Shown here piece by piece: positions 9,145 to 18,506 of a stretch of 64,000 nucleotides of DNA. The notes beneath the pieces were generated by a model that was given only the letters and a program-made list of their open reading frames with translations, had not been told where the DNA came from and did no database searches. How positions within the stretch are numbered: the first letter of the stretch is position 1; the number at the start of each line of letters is the position of its first letter. Location of the stretch: NCBI GenBank assembly GCA_041617155.1, contig JBFJPL010000007.1:7168-71167 (forward strand), read 5' to 3'. Made by a program: the position numbers and the translations under genes. The stretch comes from CAMYKD01 sp041617155. Its GTDB lineage: Bacteria; Pseudomonadota; Alphaproteobacteria; Kiloniellales; JAKSDN01.

Positions 9145-10092
9145 ATGATGAGATCCATGCGGCAGCGGACGCTAGAAAATCCGATCTATTGTTCTGGCGT
9201 CGGACTACATTCAGGTTCGAGGGTAGCGATGACGATCTATCCGGGCGAACCGGATAGAGGTGTTCGTTTTCGCCGCATCGATATTGCCGGTGGATTTGTG
9301 GAAGTCTCAGCCAACTGGCGAAATGCCATAGAAGCGCCGCTTTGCACCACCTTGGTCAGCAAGGGCGGGGTCAGGTTCTGCACGGTCGAACATCTCATGT
9401 CGGCCTTCTTCGGCTGTGGCATCGACAACGCCGTTGTCGAGCTCAACGGCGACGAGGTGCCGGCCATGGACGGCAGCGCGGCGCCCTTTGTCGCGCTGAT
9501 CGAGGCTGCGGGCTCGGTCGAACAAGCCTCGCCGCGTCGAGCCTTGCAAGTGCTCAAGCCGGTGGAGGTGCGCGAGCCGCATCGCTCGGCCAGCCTGACG
9601 CCCAGCGAGGGCCTTTCGGTCGATTTCGAGATCGATTTCGACAGCCCGGTGGTGGCCAAGCAGGAATGGTCCGTGCTGGTCAACAAGGAGTCCTACAAAC
9701 GCGAGGTCGCTAGAGCGCGGACCTTCGGCTTCTTGCATGAGGTCGACAAGCTGCGGGCCATGGGATTGGCGCGCGGCGGGTCACTCGAAAACGCCATAGT
9801 GATCGATCACGACCGCATAGTGAATGAAGGCGGCCTGCGCTACGACAACGAGTTCGTACGGCACAAGGTGCTGGACGCAATCGGCGATCTCTATTTGGCC
9901 GGCGGCCCGCTGCTCGGCCGCTTCCAAGGTGTGCGTGCCGGCCATGCCTTGACCCTGCGCCTGCTGCAGGCCCTTTTCGCGGACGCCAGCGCCTGGCGTT
10001 GGCGCGATTTGGCCAGCCGGGACGATGTCGACCGGATCAATCGGCGGCGTATGTCGGTTCCAACCGACCAGGCCGCCGTGGCTTCGGCCTAG
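9145..10092 (+). CDS. lpxC: LpxC, UDP-3-O-acyl-GlcNAc deacetylase
   Basis: LpxC catalyses the committed zinc-dependent step of lipid A synthesis in the cytoplasm. Zinc ligands are visible as His83 (VEHLMSA) and His240/Asp244 (RHKVLDAIGD), with the catalytic His267 in GHALT. The length of 315 is normal. Two adjacent ATG codons can serve as start; 9145 follows a G-rich GGGGGGC stretch. A 287-base gap separates it from ftsZ. I found no small gene, hairpin with T-run or convincing promoter there, only a GTAAC direct repeat near 8904 and 8916. The presence of lpxC indicates an LPS-bearing outer membrane. Confidence 0.98.
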   Translation: MMRSMRQRTLENPIYCSGVGLHSGSRVAMTIYPGEPDRGVRFRRIDIAGGFVEVSANWRNAIEAPLCTTLVSKGGVRFCTVEHLMSAFFGCGIDNAVVELNGDEVPAMDGSAAPFVALIEAAGSVEQASPRRALQVLKPVEVREPHRSASLTPSEGLSVDFEIDFDSPVVAKQEWSVLVNKESYKREVARARTFGFLHEVDKLRAMGLARGGSLENAIVIDHDRIVNEGGLRYDNEFVRHKVLDAIGDLYLAGGPLLGRFQGVRAGHALTLRLLQALFADASAWRWRDLASRDDVDRINRRRMSVPTDQAAVASA

Positions 10093-10233
10093 TCTCCTCC
10101 GAAGCCATAGATTTAGGCCGGGCGACGTCTTACGTCAGGCTTCGCTTGAGCCGTGAGGGGACTGGCACTTGTAGTCCGGCATCGGTCAAATCCGATGGAT
10201 TTGTCTGCCGCTATAGTGTGGTATACTGACATA

Positions 10234-11085
10234 ATGCTGATCGAGACGATCCCTATGGAAGCCTGGCGCGCGACCTGCGGCCGCGCCGTGCGTCTGCTGG
10301 CAGCGCTTGGCGTCGCATTCCTGTTGATCGCCTGCAGCGGCGACGACGAGCCCGAATACATCGAGCGCCCGGTCGAAGAGCTTTACAACTCGGCCATGAA
10401 TGCCCTGATCGCTAACGATTTCAAGGAAGCAGCGCGCCTGTTCGACGAGGTTGAACGTCAGCACCCCTACTCTATCTGGGCCTCCAAAGCGCAGCTCATG
10501 GCCGCTTTCTCCTACTATCAGAGCAACGCCTACGACGACGCGATCAATACCCTGGACCGCTTCATCCAACTGCACCCGGGCAACCGCGATGTCAGCTACG
10601 CCTACTACCTGAAGGCGCTCAGCTACTACGAGCAGATTTCGGATGTGGCCCGCGACCAAGAGATGACCAGATTGGCTTTGCAGTCGCTGGAGGAGCTCAA
10701 GCGCCGCTTCCCCGAAAGCAAGTACGCCCGCGATGCCGCGCTCAAGGCCGACCTGGCGCGCGACCATCTGGCCGGCAAGAACATGACGATCGGGCGGTTC
10801 TATCAGAATTCCGGCCAATATCTCGCTGCGATCAACCGATTTCGGACAGTGGTCGACCAGTACCAGACAACCAGCCATGTGGCCGAAGCGCTTCACCGCT
10901 TGGTCGAATGCTATCTGGCATTGGGCATCAACGAGGAAGCTCGGGCCACCGCCGCCGTGCTCGGGTACAACTACCCGGGCAGCCAGTGGTATGCCGACAG
11001 CTACGCGCTGCTCAACGACGATGGTAAGGCCCCGCAGCAGGACGCGGACTCCGGAGTCGGGCAGGTCTCGGAACCCAACAACTGA
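10234..11085 (+). CDS. bamD: BamD, outer-membrane assembly lipoprotein
   Basis: BamD is the essential TPR lipoprotein of the BAM complex that inserts beta-barrel proteins. The signal peptide ends in the lipobox LLIAC, followed by SGDDEPEY, so the mature protein starts at Cys. TPR-like repeats cover the rest (LYNSAMNALIANDFKEAARLF, then SKAQLMAAFSYY and later units), and the length of about 283 fits. The start is uncertain: the open frame reaches further upstream, but an AT-rich TATACT at 10222-10227 lies right in front of ATG 10234, so initiation would be nearly leaderless there or at ATG 10255. A weak TTGTCT lies 15 bases before the TATACT. A separate promoter within the cluster is plausible. 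Confidence 0.93.
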   Translation: MLIETIPMEAWRATCGRAVRLLAALGVAFLLIACSGDDEPEYIERPVEELYNSAMNALIANDFKEAARLFDEVERQHPYSIWASKAQLMAAFSYYQSNAYDDAINTLDRFIQLHPGNRDVSYAYYLKALSYYEQISDVARDQEMTRLALQSLEELKRRFPESKYARDAALKADLARDHLAGKNMTIGRFYQNSGQYLAAINRFRTVVDQYQTTSHVAEALHRLVECYLALGINEEARATAAVLGYNYPGSQWYADSYALLNDDGKAPQQDADSGVGQVSEPNN

Positions 11086-11092
11086 GGCCGGC

Positions 11093-12769
11093 ATGCTGGT
11101 CAGCCTGGCGATCCGGGACGTCGTTCTGATCGACCGCCTGGACCTGATTTTCCACGATGGACTATGCGTTCTTACCGGTGAAACTGGCGCCGGCAAGTCG
11201 ATCCTGCTGGACGCCCTCGGTTTGGCGCTGGGCAGCCGAGCGGACTCGCGGCTGCTTCGGTCGGGGGCCGAACGAGCGGTCGTCACCGCTGGTTTCGAGT
11301 TGCCGGACGGGCACCCGGCATTTCAAACACTCGCCGACCAGGGCCTCGACGCCGAAGACGGGCTTCTGGTCCTGCGCCGAACACTCGGGGCGGACGGCCG
11401 CAGCCGCGGCTTCGTCAACGATCAGGCGGTCAGCGCCAATCTGCTGCGCGAGCTCGGCGACAACCTGATCGAAATACAGGGCCAGTTCGAACAGCGCGGA
11501 CTGCTGGATGCGGCGACCCACCGTGACCTGCTGGACGCCTATGGCGGCAACACTGATCAGGCCGCACAGGTAGCCGATCTGTGGCAGGCTTGGCGGTCCG
11601 CCCTGGCCGCCCGAACGGTCGCCGAAGAGGAGTTGAGGGAAACCCGGCGCGACGAGGCGTTTCTGCGCCACGCTCTGGAAGAACTGGACCGACTGCAGCC
11701 GCAGGCGGGTGAGGCGCAGACACTGGCTGATCAGCGCAATATGTTGCAACACCGCGAACAGCTGCTCGAGGCCATGAACGGCGCGCTGGGCGAACTCGCC
11801 GGCAGCGACGGCAAGCCGGGAGCCGATAGTGCGTTGGGCACCGCCCTGCGCCTCCTCGAGCGCGCCACCGGCAAGGCTGGCGGGCGCCTGGAGCCCGTCG
11901 TGGCGGCGCTGGGGCGGGCAACGGCCGAGATCGAGGAGGCCCTAGCACTGATCCACTCGATCTCGGCCGACGTGGACCTCGATTCGAACCGTCTGGAAGA
12001 GATCGAGGAGCGCTATTTCGCGCTCAAGGAACTGGCCCGCAAGCACAGCGTTGAAGTCGACGAACTGGCCGCGGTGCGCGACCGGCTGGCTGGTCGCTTG
12101 TCCGGCATCGACATCGGTGCCGAGCGGCTCGAAGAGCTGGGCCGCCAAACCCAGGCTGACCGCGATGCCTATCTGGTCGCAAGCGAATCGTTGAGCGGAC
12201 ATCGGCAGGCGGCGGCCAAGGCGCTGGACTCTGCGGTCAGTGCGGAATTGCCGCCGCTCAAACTCGAAAAGGCGAGCTTCCGAACCCGAGTCGAGCGCAT
12301 GGGCGAGGAGGCTTGGAGCGGTCACGGCATCGACAGGATCACCTTCGAGGTGGCGACCAACCCGGGCGCCCCACCAGGCGCCCTCGCCCGCATCGCTTCG
12401 GGCGGCGAATTGTCCCGTTTCCTGCTGGCGCTCAAGGTTGTGCTGGCTCAAGTCGGGCAGGTCAAGACCTTGGTGTTCGACGAAGTCGACAGCGGCGTCG
12501 GCGGCGCCACGGCCCACGCCGTGGGCGAACGTCTGGAACGCCTGGCCCGGGACCGGCAAATCCTGGTCGTCACCCACAGCCCGCAAGTAGCCGCCCGCGG
12601 CGCCTATCATTGGCGGGTCCACAAGGAGCCGGACGGCGAACGCCTGGCCACGCGGGTCGGTCAGATCTCGGCCCAGGAACGGCGCGAAGAGATCGCCCGC
12701 ATGCTGTCCGGCGCCGAAGTGACCGAGGAGGCGCGCGCCGCTGCCGACCGCCTGATGGGAGCGGCCTGA
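11093..12769 (+). CDS. recN: RecN, SMC-like DNA repair ATPase
   Basis: RecN acts early in double-strand-break repair and shares the SMC/Rad50 head architecture. The 558-residue protein has Walker A GETGAGKS at residues 29-36, a central coiled coil rich in Glu, Arg and Leu (about 150-360), the ABC signature region IASGGELSRFLLALK and Walker B TLVFDEVDSGVGG with the catalytic Glu. The start at 11093 lies seven bases after the bamD stop; the longer open frame overlaps bamD and is rejected because translation before this point is not RecN-like. No SOS box was identified upstream. Confidence 0.97.
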   Translation: MLVSLAIRDVVLIDRLDLIFHDGLCVLTGETGAGKSILLDALGLALGSRADSRLLRSGAERAVVTAGFELPDGHPAFQTLADQGLDAEDGLLVLRRTLGADGRSRGFVNDQAVSANLLRELGDNLIEIQGQFEQRGLLDAATHRDLLDAYGGNTDQAAQVADLWQAWRSALAARTVAEEELRETRRDEAFLRHALEELDRLQPQAGEAQTLADQRNMLQHREQLLEAMNGALGELAGSDGKPGADSALGTALRLLERATGKAGGRLEPVVAALGRATAEIEEALALIHSISADVDLDSNRLEEIEERYFALKELARKHSVEVDELAAVRDRLAGRLSGIDIGAERLEELGRQTQADRDAYLVASESLSGHRQAAAKALDSAVSAELPPLKLEKASFRTRVERMGEEAWSGHGIDRITFEVATNPGAPPGALARIASGGELSRFLLALKVVLAQVGQVKTLVFDEVDSGVGGATAHAVGERLERLARDRQILVVTHSPQVAARGAYHWRVHKEPDGERLATRVGQISAQERREEIARMLSGAEVTEEARAAADRLMGAA

Positions 12770-12771
12770 CC

Positions 12772-14862
12772 TTGGCGCAGAAGGCGGTCGAAAAGCTGAC
12801 CAAAGCCGAAGCAGTCCGTGAGCTGGAGCGTCTGGCCGGCGAAATCGTTCACCACGACAAGCGCTACTACCAGCACGACGCGCCCGAAGTCTCGGACGCC
12901 GAGTACGATGCGTTGCGTCGACGCAACGAAGCGATCGAAGCGCGTTTTCCCGGCCTGGTGCGCCCGGACAGTCCGTCGGGCCGGGTCGGCGCCGCGCCGA
13001 GCATGGGCTTCGCCAAGGTTCGCCACAGCGTGCCGATGCTGTCGCTCGCCAACGCTTTCGACGAAGCGGATGTGGCCGAGTTCTTCGCCCGTGTCCGGCG
13101 CTTCCTCGGTCTCGATGCCGCCGAGACGATTGCCGTGGTCGCCGAGCCCAAGATCGACGGTCTGTCGATCGCACTGCGCTACGAAAACGGCCGCTTTGTC
13201 CAGGGCGCGACGCGCGGAGACGGCACCGAGGGTGAGAACGTCACCGCCAATCTGCGCACCCTGAAGGACCTGCCGCAAAACATCGGCAGCAAGGTGCCGA
13301 CGGTGCTGGAAGTGCGCGGCGAGGTCTATATGCGGCGCGACGACTTCGCGGCGCTCAACCGGCAGCAGGAAGCCGCCAATGCGAAGGTCTTCGCCAACCC
13401 ACGCAATGCCGCCGCCGGGTCGCTGCGCCAGCTCGATACGAAGATCACCGCCAGCCGGCCGCTGACGCTCTTTGCCTATGCCGTGGGAGAAGTCAGCACG
13501 ACGGTCGCGAACAGCCATTGGGATTTTTTGGCGCAACTCCGCAATTGGGGATTTCCGACCAACCCGCTGGCCCGATTGTGCTGCAATCTCGACGAGGTGA
13601 TCGCATTTTATCACGAGATCCTGGGCGCTCGCGCCGAACTGCCCTACGACATCGACGGCATCGTCTACAAGGTCGACCGCTTCGATTGGCAGAAACGCCT
13701 CGGCTTCGTCAGCAGATCGCCGCGCTGGGCCATCGCCCACAAGTTTCCGGCTCAGCGCGCCGAAACGCGGCTCAACAAGATCACCATCCAAGTCGGCCGG
13801 ACCGGCGCGCTGACGCCGGTCGCCAACCTGGAGCCGATCACGGTCGGCGGCGTCGTGGTCAGCCGCGCCACCCTGCACAACGAGGACGAGATCGAACGCA
13901 AGGACATCCGCGAGGGTGATCATGTGATCATTCAGCGCGCCGGCGACGTGATCCCGCAGGTCGTCTCGGTAGTCATGGAAAAGCGCAAGAAAGGCAGCCG
14001 TCGCTTCAAGTTTCCCGACCACTGCCCGGAATGCGGCAGCCTGGCGATCCGCGAACCCGGCGAGGCGGTGCGGCGCTGTACCGGCGGTCTGATTTGTCCG
14101 GCCCAGTCAGTCGAACGCCTGCGTCACTTCGTCTCGCGCGACGCCTTCGACATCGAGGGTCTGGGCGACAAACACATCCGCGCGTTCTTCGACGACAGGC
14201 TGCTGAAAAGCCCGGCCGACCTCTTCACTCTGGCCGCGCGGGACAAGAACAACCCGACTCCGCTCAAAAAGCGCGATGGCTGGGGCGAAATCTCGGCCAC
14301 CAAGCTGTTTGACGCCATCGAGGCGCGCCGGCAAATCTCGCTCGACCGTTTGATCTACGCGCTCGGTATCCGCCAAGTCGGCCAGGCCACCGCCAAGCTC
14401 CTGGCGCGCAACTACGGCAGCCTCGAGGCCTTGCGCGCAGCCATGGCCGCAGCCGTAGATCCGAACAGCCAAGCCTACGCCGACCTGATCAACATCGACC
14501 AGATCGGCCCGGCGGTGGCTGCCGATCTGACCGGCTTTTTCGCGGAGCCGCACAACCTCGAAATACTCGACCGCTTGGCGGAGATGCTCGAGATCGAGCC
14601 GCCGCCGGCCGTGGCGAGCCGCGATTCGCGGGTCGCCGGCAAGACCGTGGTCTTCACCGGCGCGTTGACGACCATGGGCCGCAGTGAGGCCAAGGCCCGA
14701 GCCGAAGCGCTGGGCGCCAAGGTGGCAGGGTCGGTTTCCAAGAAAACCGACTTCGTGGTGGTTGGTGCCGACGCCGGCTCCAAGGCCCGCAAGGCAGCTG
14801 AACTGGGTGTTGCCACGCTCAGCGAGGAGGAGTGGCTGGAAATGGCGAGGCGGGGCGCATGA
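12772..14862 (+). CDS. ligA: LigA, NAD-dependent DNA ligase
   Basis: LigA seals nicks during replication and repair using NAD+. The best start is the TTG at 12772, two bases after the recN stop, giving 696 residues; the open frame upstream is recN read in another frame. Domains in order: Ia (YYQHDAPEVSDAEYD), the adenylation domain with nucleophile Lys127 in EPKIDG, the OB fold, a four-Cys zinc finger (CPECG...CTGGLIC), helix-hairpin-helix repeats, and a C-terminal BRCT domain starting near VAGKTVVFTGAL. All key residues are present. The downstream dehydratase gene overlaps it by four bases. Confidence 0.97.
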   Translation: MAQKAVEKLTKAEAVRELERLAGEIVHHDKRYYQHDAPEVSDAEYDALRRRNEAIEARFPGLVRPDSPSGRVGAAPSMGFAKVRHSVPMLSLANAFDEADVAEFFARVRRFLGLDAAETIAVVAEPKIDGLSIALRYENGRFVQGATRGDGTEGENVTANLRTLKDLPQNIGSKVPTVLEVRGEVYMRRDDFAALNRQQEAANAKVFANPRNAAAGSLRQLDTKITASRPLTLFAYAVGEVSTTVANSHWDFLAQLRNWGFPTNPLARLCCNLDEVIAFYHEILGARAELPYDIDGIVYKVDRFDWQKRLGFVSRSPRWAIAHKFPAQRAETRLNKITIQVGRTGALTPVANLEPITVGGVVVSRATLHNEDEIERKDIREGDHVIIQRAGDVIPQVVSVVMEKRKKGSRRFKFPDHCPECGSLAIREPGEAVRRCTGGLICPAQSVERLRHFVSRDAFDIEGLGDKHIRAFFDDRLLKSPADLFTLAARDKNNPTPLKKRDGWGEISATKLFDAIEARRQISLDRLIYALGIRQVGQATAKLLARNYGSLEALRAAMAAAVDPNSQAYADLINIDQIGPAVAADLTGFFAEPHNLEILDRLAEMLEIEPPPAVASRDSRVAGKTVVFTGALTTMGRSEAKARAEALGAKVAGSVSKKTDFVVVGADAGSKARKAAELGVATLSEEEWLEMARRGA

Positions 14863-15818
14863 CGAACGGCAACCGGGCTCCGGTACCGCTCGATCAGATC
14901 CGGGCCGCCGCCGGGCGTATCGCGGGACGGGTGCGTCGCACGCCTTTACTTGCCGCGGCACCGCTAAAGCAGTCGCCGGGCGAGGGTGAGCTATCGCTCA
15001 AGCTCGAATGCCTTCAGGTCACGGGCTCGTTCAAGGCGCGCGGCGCGACCAACAAGCTGCTTAGCCTCACCGACGAGCAGGTGCGCCGCGGCGTCATCAC
15101 CGCTTCCGGCGGCAACCACGGCCTGGCCGTCGCCTATGCCGCCTGGCAGGCCGGCACCCGCGCCGTCATTTATCTACCCGAAAACACGCCACCGGCCAAA
15201 GCCGAGAAGCTTGGAACCTGGGGCGCCGACGTGCGAATCGAAGGCGCGGTGTGGGACGATGCCAACAGCGTTGCCCTGGCAACGGCCGAGCGCGACGGCC
15301 TGACCTACTTCCACCCCTTTGCCGATACCGCGGTGATCGCCGGTCAGGGCACGGTCGGCCTGGAGATCATCGACGACGCGCCGGACACCGCTGTGCTGTT
15401 GGTGGCAATTGGCGGCGGCGGCCTGATCTCGGGCATCGGTTCGGCGGTCAAAGCGCTGAAGCCGGAGGTCCGCCTGGTCGGCATCGAACCGATCGGCGCG
15501 CCGACGCTGAAGAACAGCCTCGCGGCCGGCGAACTGGTCACCCTGCCCGCCATTATGACCGAGGCCGGAACGCTGGCGCCACGGCGCAGCGAAACGATCA
15601 ACCTGGAGATCATCGGCCGCACGGTCGACCAGATCGTGCTGGTGAGCGACGATGACATGCGCCGGGCCGCGCGCTGGCTGTGGTTTGAGTTGGGCATCGC
15701 CGCGGAACTGTCGGGTGCCGCCGCGCTCGCCGCCCTGATGACCGGCCAGGTGAAAGCCGAACCTGGCCAGCGGGTCGTCGCCTTGATTTGCGGAGCCGGC
15801 ACCGACGGGGTGGCATAA
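14859..15818 (+). CDS. PLP-dependent threonine/serine dehydratase family enzyme
   Basis: This is a fold-type II PLP enzyme of the threonine dehydratase/serine racemase group. The Schiff-base lysine is in the SFKARGATNK motif, the substrate loop is SGGNHG, and the phosphate-binding glycine loop is GGGGLISG. At 319 residues it lacks the C-terminal ACT-like regulatory domain of biosynthetic IlvA, so it resembles catabolic TdcB-type enzymes or serine racemases more than the isoleucine pathway enzyme. The exact substrate cannot be read from sequence. The start overlaps the ligA stop (ATGA), so it may be expressed with ligA simply by position. Confidence 0.88.
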   Translation: MTNGNRAPVPLDQIRAAAGRIAGRVRRTPLLAAAPLKQSPGEGELSLKLECLQVTGSFKARGATNKLLSLTDEQVRRGVITASGGNHGLAVAYAAWQAGTRAVIYLPENTPPAKAEKLGTWGADVRIEGAVWDDANSVALATAERDGLTYFHPFADTAVIAGQGTVGLEIIDDAPDTAVLLVAIGGGGLISGIGSAVKALKPEVRLVGIEPIGAPTLKNSLAAGELVTLPAIMTEAGTLAPRRSETINLEIIGRTVDQIVLVSDDDMRRAARWLWFELGIAAELSGAAALAALMTGQVKAEPGQRVVALICGAGTDGVA

Positions 15819-15932
15819 GTACTCGCAAAGCCCATATGAATTTTGCCGGAATTCCGGTTGACTAGAAATTTGGCTTATAGCCTTTGCGGAAACACCAACA
15901 AGTTCTGTCATGACGTGGCGGAAGAGGACGTG

Positions 15933-17318
15933 ATGAGCCTTCAGGACAGCAGAGACGTCCCGGTATCGGTCGACGACCGAGAGCTTTTGGACAGTTTGGA
16001 AGCGGCCCATGAGGACAGCCTCGGTTTCGTCGGCGACCCGGTGGCGGCGATCAGCGCGGCGCTGGAGCGGCGGCCCGACTTCGTCATGGGGCATTGCTTC
16101 AAGGCCGGGCTGCTGACCCAGGCGATGGAAACCCGCATCTACGACGAGATGCTCGCCAGCGTCCAGGCTGCCGAGGTGCTGACCGACCAGGCGAACGACC
16201 GGGAACGAGGTCACATGGCGGCGCTTCGGGCCTGGGTCGACGGCGATTTCCACGGCGCCGTAGAAGCCTGGGAGGCCGTGCTGGTGGAATATCCCCGCGA
16301 CCTCCTGGCGTTGCAGCTGGCCCATCTCTCCGACGTGCTTCTGGGCGATACCGTCAATCAGCGCGACCGGATCGCCCGTGTCATGCCGTCTTGGGACGAA
16401 GGTGTACCCGGTTATGGCTACGTGCTGGGTTTCTACGCCTTCGGGCTTGAGGAATGCCGGGATTTCTCTCGTGCCGAGGAGCTCGGCCGCCGGGCCATCG
16501 CGATCAACCCGAAGGACGCCTACGCGATCCATGCGGTCGCCCATGTCATGGAGATGCAAGGCCGCCAAGAGGGCGGCATCTGGTGGATGACCAGCCGCGA
16601 GGACGACTGGGCCGGCGGCAACTTCGCCAATCATCTTTGGTGGCACCTGGCGCTGTTCTATCTCGACCTGGGACAATACGACCGGGTGCTCAACATCTAT
16701 GACCGCAGGCTGAGATCGAACGATCCCAGCGGCGAGAAGTACGAAGAGCTGGACGCGACGGCCCTGCTTTGGCGCTTGAAACTGCTGGACGTGGATGTCG
16801 GCGACCGCTGGAAGACGCTCGCCGACAAGTGGGAGCCCAGTGCCACCGACACGCTCTACGCCTTCAACGACGTCCACGCCATGATGACCTTCATCGCCGA
16901 CGGCCGCGAAGCGGCGGCCGAAGCGGTGCTCAACGCCGCCGAGCGCTACGCCGAACAGGCCAACGACGCCAACGTGGCCATGACCCGGATCATCGGCCTG
17001 CCGTTTTGTCGGGCGCTGCAAGCTTTTGCGCGGGGCGACTACGCTTCCGCCGTTGACCAGTTGCTGCCGATCCGCTATCGCACACACCGCCTTGGCGGCA
17101 GCCATGCCCAGCGCGACATCATTGCCTGGACCTTGCTGGAGGCGGCGCTGCGAGCCGGCCGTTACAAGTTGGCCCGGGCGCTGGCCAACGAGCGCACGGC
17201 GCTCAAGCCGACCAGCCCGCAGAACTGGAAGTTCACCGCCCAAGCCTTGAAGGGACTGGGTGACTACAAGGGCGCCGAGCGCGCACGTGCTAGGGCGGCG
17301 TCCCTCGTGACCCGCTGA
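15933..17318 (+). CDS. TTC38-like tetratricopeptide-repeat protein
   Basis: A 461-residue soluble helical protein made of degenerate TPR units. No signal peptide or catalytic motif is visible. Length and recognisable stretches (FYAFGLEECRDFSRAEELG, HAVAHVMEMQGR, NHLWWHLALFYLDLGQYD) match the TTC38 family, found in many proteobacteria and in animals, whose function is not established. The start at 15933 is chosen because GGAAGAGGA lies just upstream; a frame extending to a TTG at 15843 is less likely. It stands alone, 114 bases after the dehydratase gene. A scaffolding role is possible but not shown. Confidence 0.85.
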   Translation: MSLQDSRDVPVSVDDRELLDSLEAAHEDSLGFVGDPVAAISAALERRPDFVMGHCFKAGLLTQAMETRIYDEMLASVQAAEVLTDQANDRERGHMAALRAWVDGDFHGAVEAWEAVLVEYPRDLLALQLAHLSDVLLGDTVNQRDRIARVMPSWDEGVPGYGYVLGFYAFGLEECRDFSRAEELGRRAIAINPKDAYAIHAVAHVMEMQGRQEGGIWWMTSREDDWAGGNFANHLWWHLALFYLDLGQYDRVLNIYDRRLRSNDPSGEKYEELDATALLWRLKLLDVDVGDRWKTLADKWEPSATDTLYAFNDVHAMMTFIADGREAAAEAVLNAAERYAEQANDANVAMTRIIGLPFCRALQAFARGDYASAVDQLLPIRYRTHRLGGSHAQRDIIAWTLLEAALRAGRYKLARALANERTALKPTSPQNWKFTAQALKGLGDYKGAERARARAASLVTR

Positions 17319-17395
17319 TTAGGCCGCCTTGCCTTGGATGGTACTATCGAAACCTGTTAAATTGAATCTAAAGACAACCTCTTGGAGGAGCCATC

Positions 17396-17608
17396 ATGAA
17401 TGCCCCGGCTCAAAGGGCGACCCTGGTTCTGGAGCATGTGTCCGTGACCGAGGGCGTGGCAGACGAGAAATCTGACAAACCCTGGAGCGTGGTCGCCTAT
17501 CTGGTCTACGACAGCGGCCATCGTAAGCGCACCACGCTCTTCCAATGCCGAACCCGCGACGAGGCCGCCAAATCCCTTGAGAAGATGTGGGGCACGCTGA
17601 CCGGTTGA
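17396..17608 (+). CDS. small conserved-looking hypothetical protein
   Basis: A 70-residue soluble protein of unknown function. It has a strong GGAGGAG ribosome site seven bases before the ATG, normal GC-rich third positions, and its own short leader after the TPR gene, so it is probably a real gene. The composition is mixed with several Arg/Lys residues and an aromatic patch (PWSVVAYLVYDSGHRKRTTLF) that suggests a small beta-sheet fold. No known motif was recognised. It converges with the PhyH gene on the other strand, 31 bases away. Confidence 0.7.
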   Translation: MNAPAQRATLVLEHVSVTEGVADEKSDKPWSVVAYLVYDSGHRKRTTLFQCRTRDEAAKSLEKMWGTLTG

Positions 17609-17639
17609 TGCGGACGGTGGCGGTCCTTGGGGGAGTGCG

Positions 17640-18440
17640 CTAGGCGTTGTCGTAGACCGCGTGTTTGCGTCGCTCGACCTCCCCCTGATAGGCCAAGGCT
17701 TCGGGCGCGAAATCGGACTGGCATATCGGCTCCGGCTCAAAGTGACCGTAGTTGTCGACGCCACGCACCAAGGTTGCGCTTTCCCGGTCCCCCACCACCT
17801 GACGCACGCTGGGTGCCGTGTATTGTAGCGTCAATCCGATGCGCCGCTCGCTCGACAGGTTGGGCCCCGAACTGTGGGTGACCCAGCCGTGGTGCAGCGA
17901 TGCCTGGCCCGGCCGAAGTACGATGTCGACAGCCTGGCTATCGTCGATGTCGGGGATTTCCTGGCCACGGTGCAGGATATTGTCCTTAGCATAGGTATCC
18001 CGGTGATCCCGCTTGCCCTGGAGGTGGGAGCCCGGGAGGAATTTCATGCAGCCATTCTCCGACGTGCTCGGCGAAAGGGCGACCCAGGCGGTCACGAGGC
18101 GATCGGAATCGAGACCCCAGTAGGTCAGGTCCTGGTGCCAACTGACAAAGCGCCGGTTGTTCGGCTCCTTGATCACGTAAGCCGAATCCCACAGCAGGAT
18201 GTCAGGCCCCAGGATCGCCTCCACGGCATCCAGCAACGCGGGATGGTGGCCGATCTCCGCCGCCGACGTGAAGACTAGGTAGGGTTTCGTCATGTAGTGC
18301 ATCGGGCCGAACTCGGCTTCGGCCCGCTCCAGGCGGGCGCGGTGGGCAACCGCTTCCTCGGGTGACATGACCGTTATCGGGAAAATGCAGCCTTCTTCGT
18401 GGTAGCGTTGGAGCTTGGAATCGGGCAATGCGCTAGTCAT
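17640..18440 (-). CDS. phytanoyl-CoA dioxygenase (PhyH) family protein
   Basis: An Fe(II)/2-oxoglutarate-dependent oxygenase of the PhyH family, 266 residues. The iron facial triad appears as His102-X-Asp104 in SWHQDLTYWG and a distal His189 in WVTHSSGPN, followed by an Arg (RRIGL) suited to bind 2-oxoglutarate. Members hydroxylate varied substrates such as fatty acyl-CoAs, amino-acid derivatives and secondary metabolites, so the substrate is unknown. It is transcribed alone on the minus strand, 66 bases downstream of the APP1-domain gene and probably separate from it. The start has a GGGACGG-like ribosome site. Confidence 0.88.
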   Translation of the reverse strand: MTSALPDSKLQRYHEEGCIFPITVMSPEEAVAHRARLERAEAEFGPMHYMTKPYLVFTSAAEIGHHPALLDAVEAILGPDILLWDSAYVIKEPNNRRFVSWHQDLTYWGLDSDRLVTAWVALSPSTSENGCMKFLPGSHLQGKRDHRDTYAKDNILHRGQEIPDIDDSQAVDIVLRPGQASLHHGWVTHSSGPNLSSERRIGLTLQYTAPSVRQVVGDRESATLVRGVDNYGHFEPEPICQSDFAPEALAYQGEVERRKHAVYDNA

Positions 18441-18506
18441 GGCAGCCGTCCCTTTCGCTCGAGAACCCGTTCGACCGAGGGACGGTGAACCGATCGATTG
18501 CGGAAG

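Noticed and set aside
15174..17243. Very long open frame on the minus strand opposite the dehydratase and TPR genes
   Set aside because: It is the complement of two well-supported genes in GC-rich DNA; its translation is low-complexity and matches no family.
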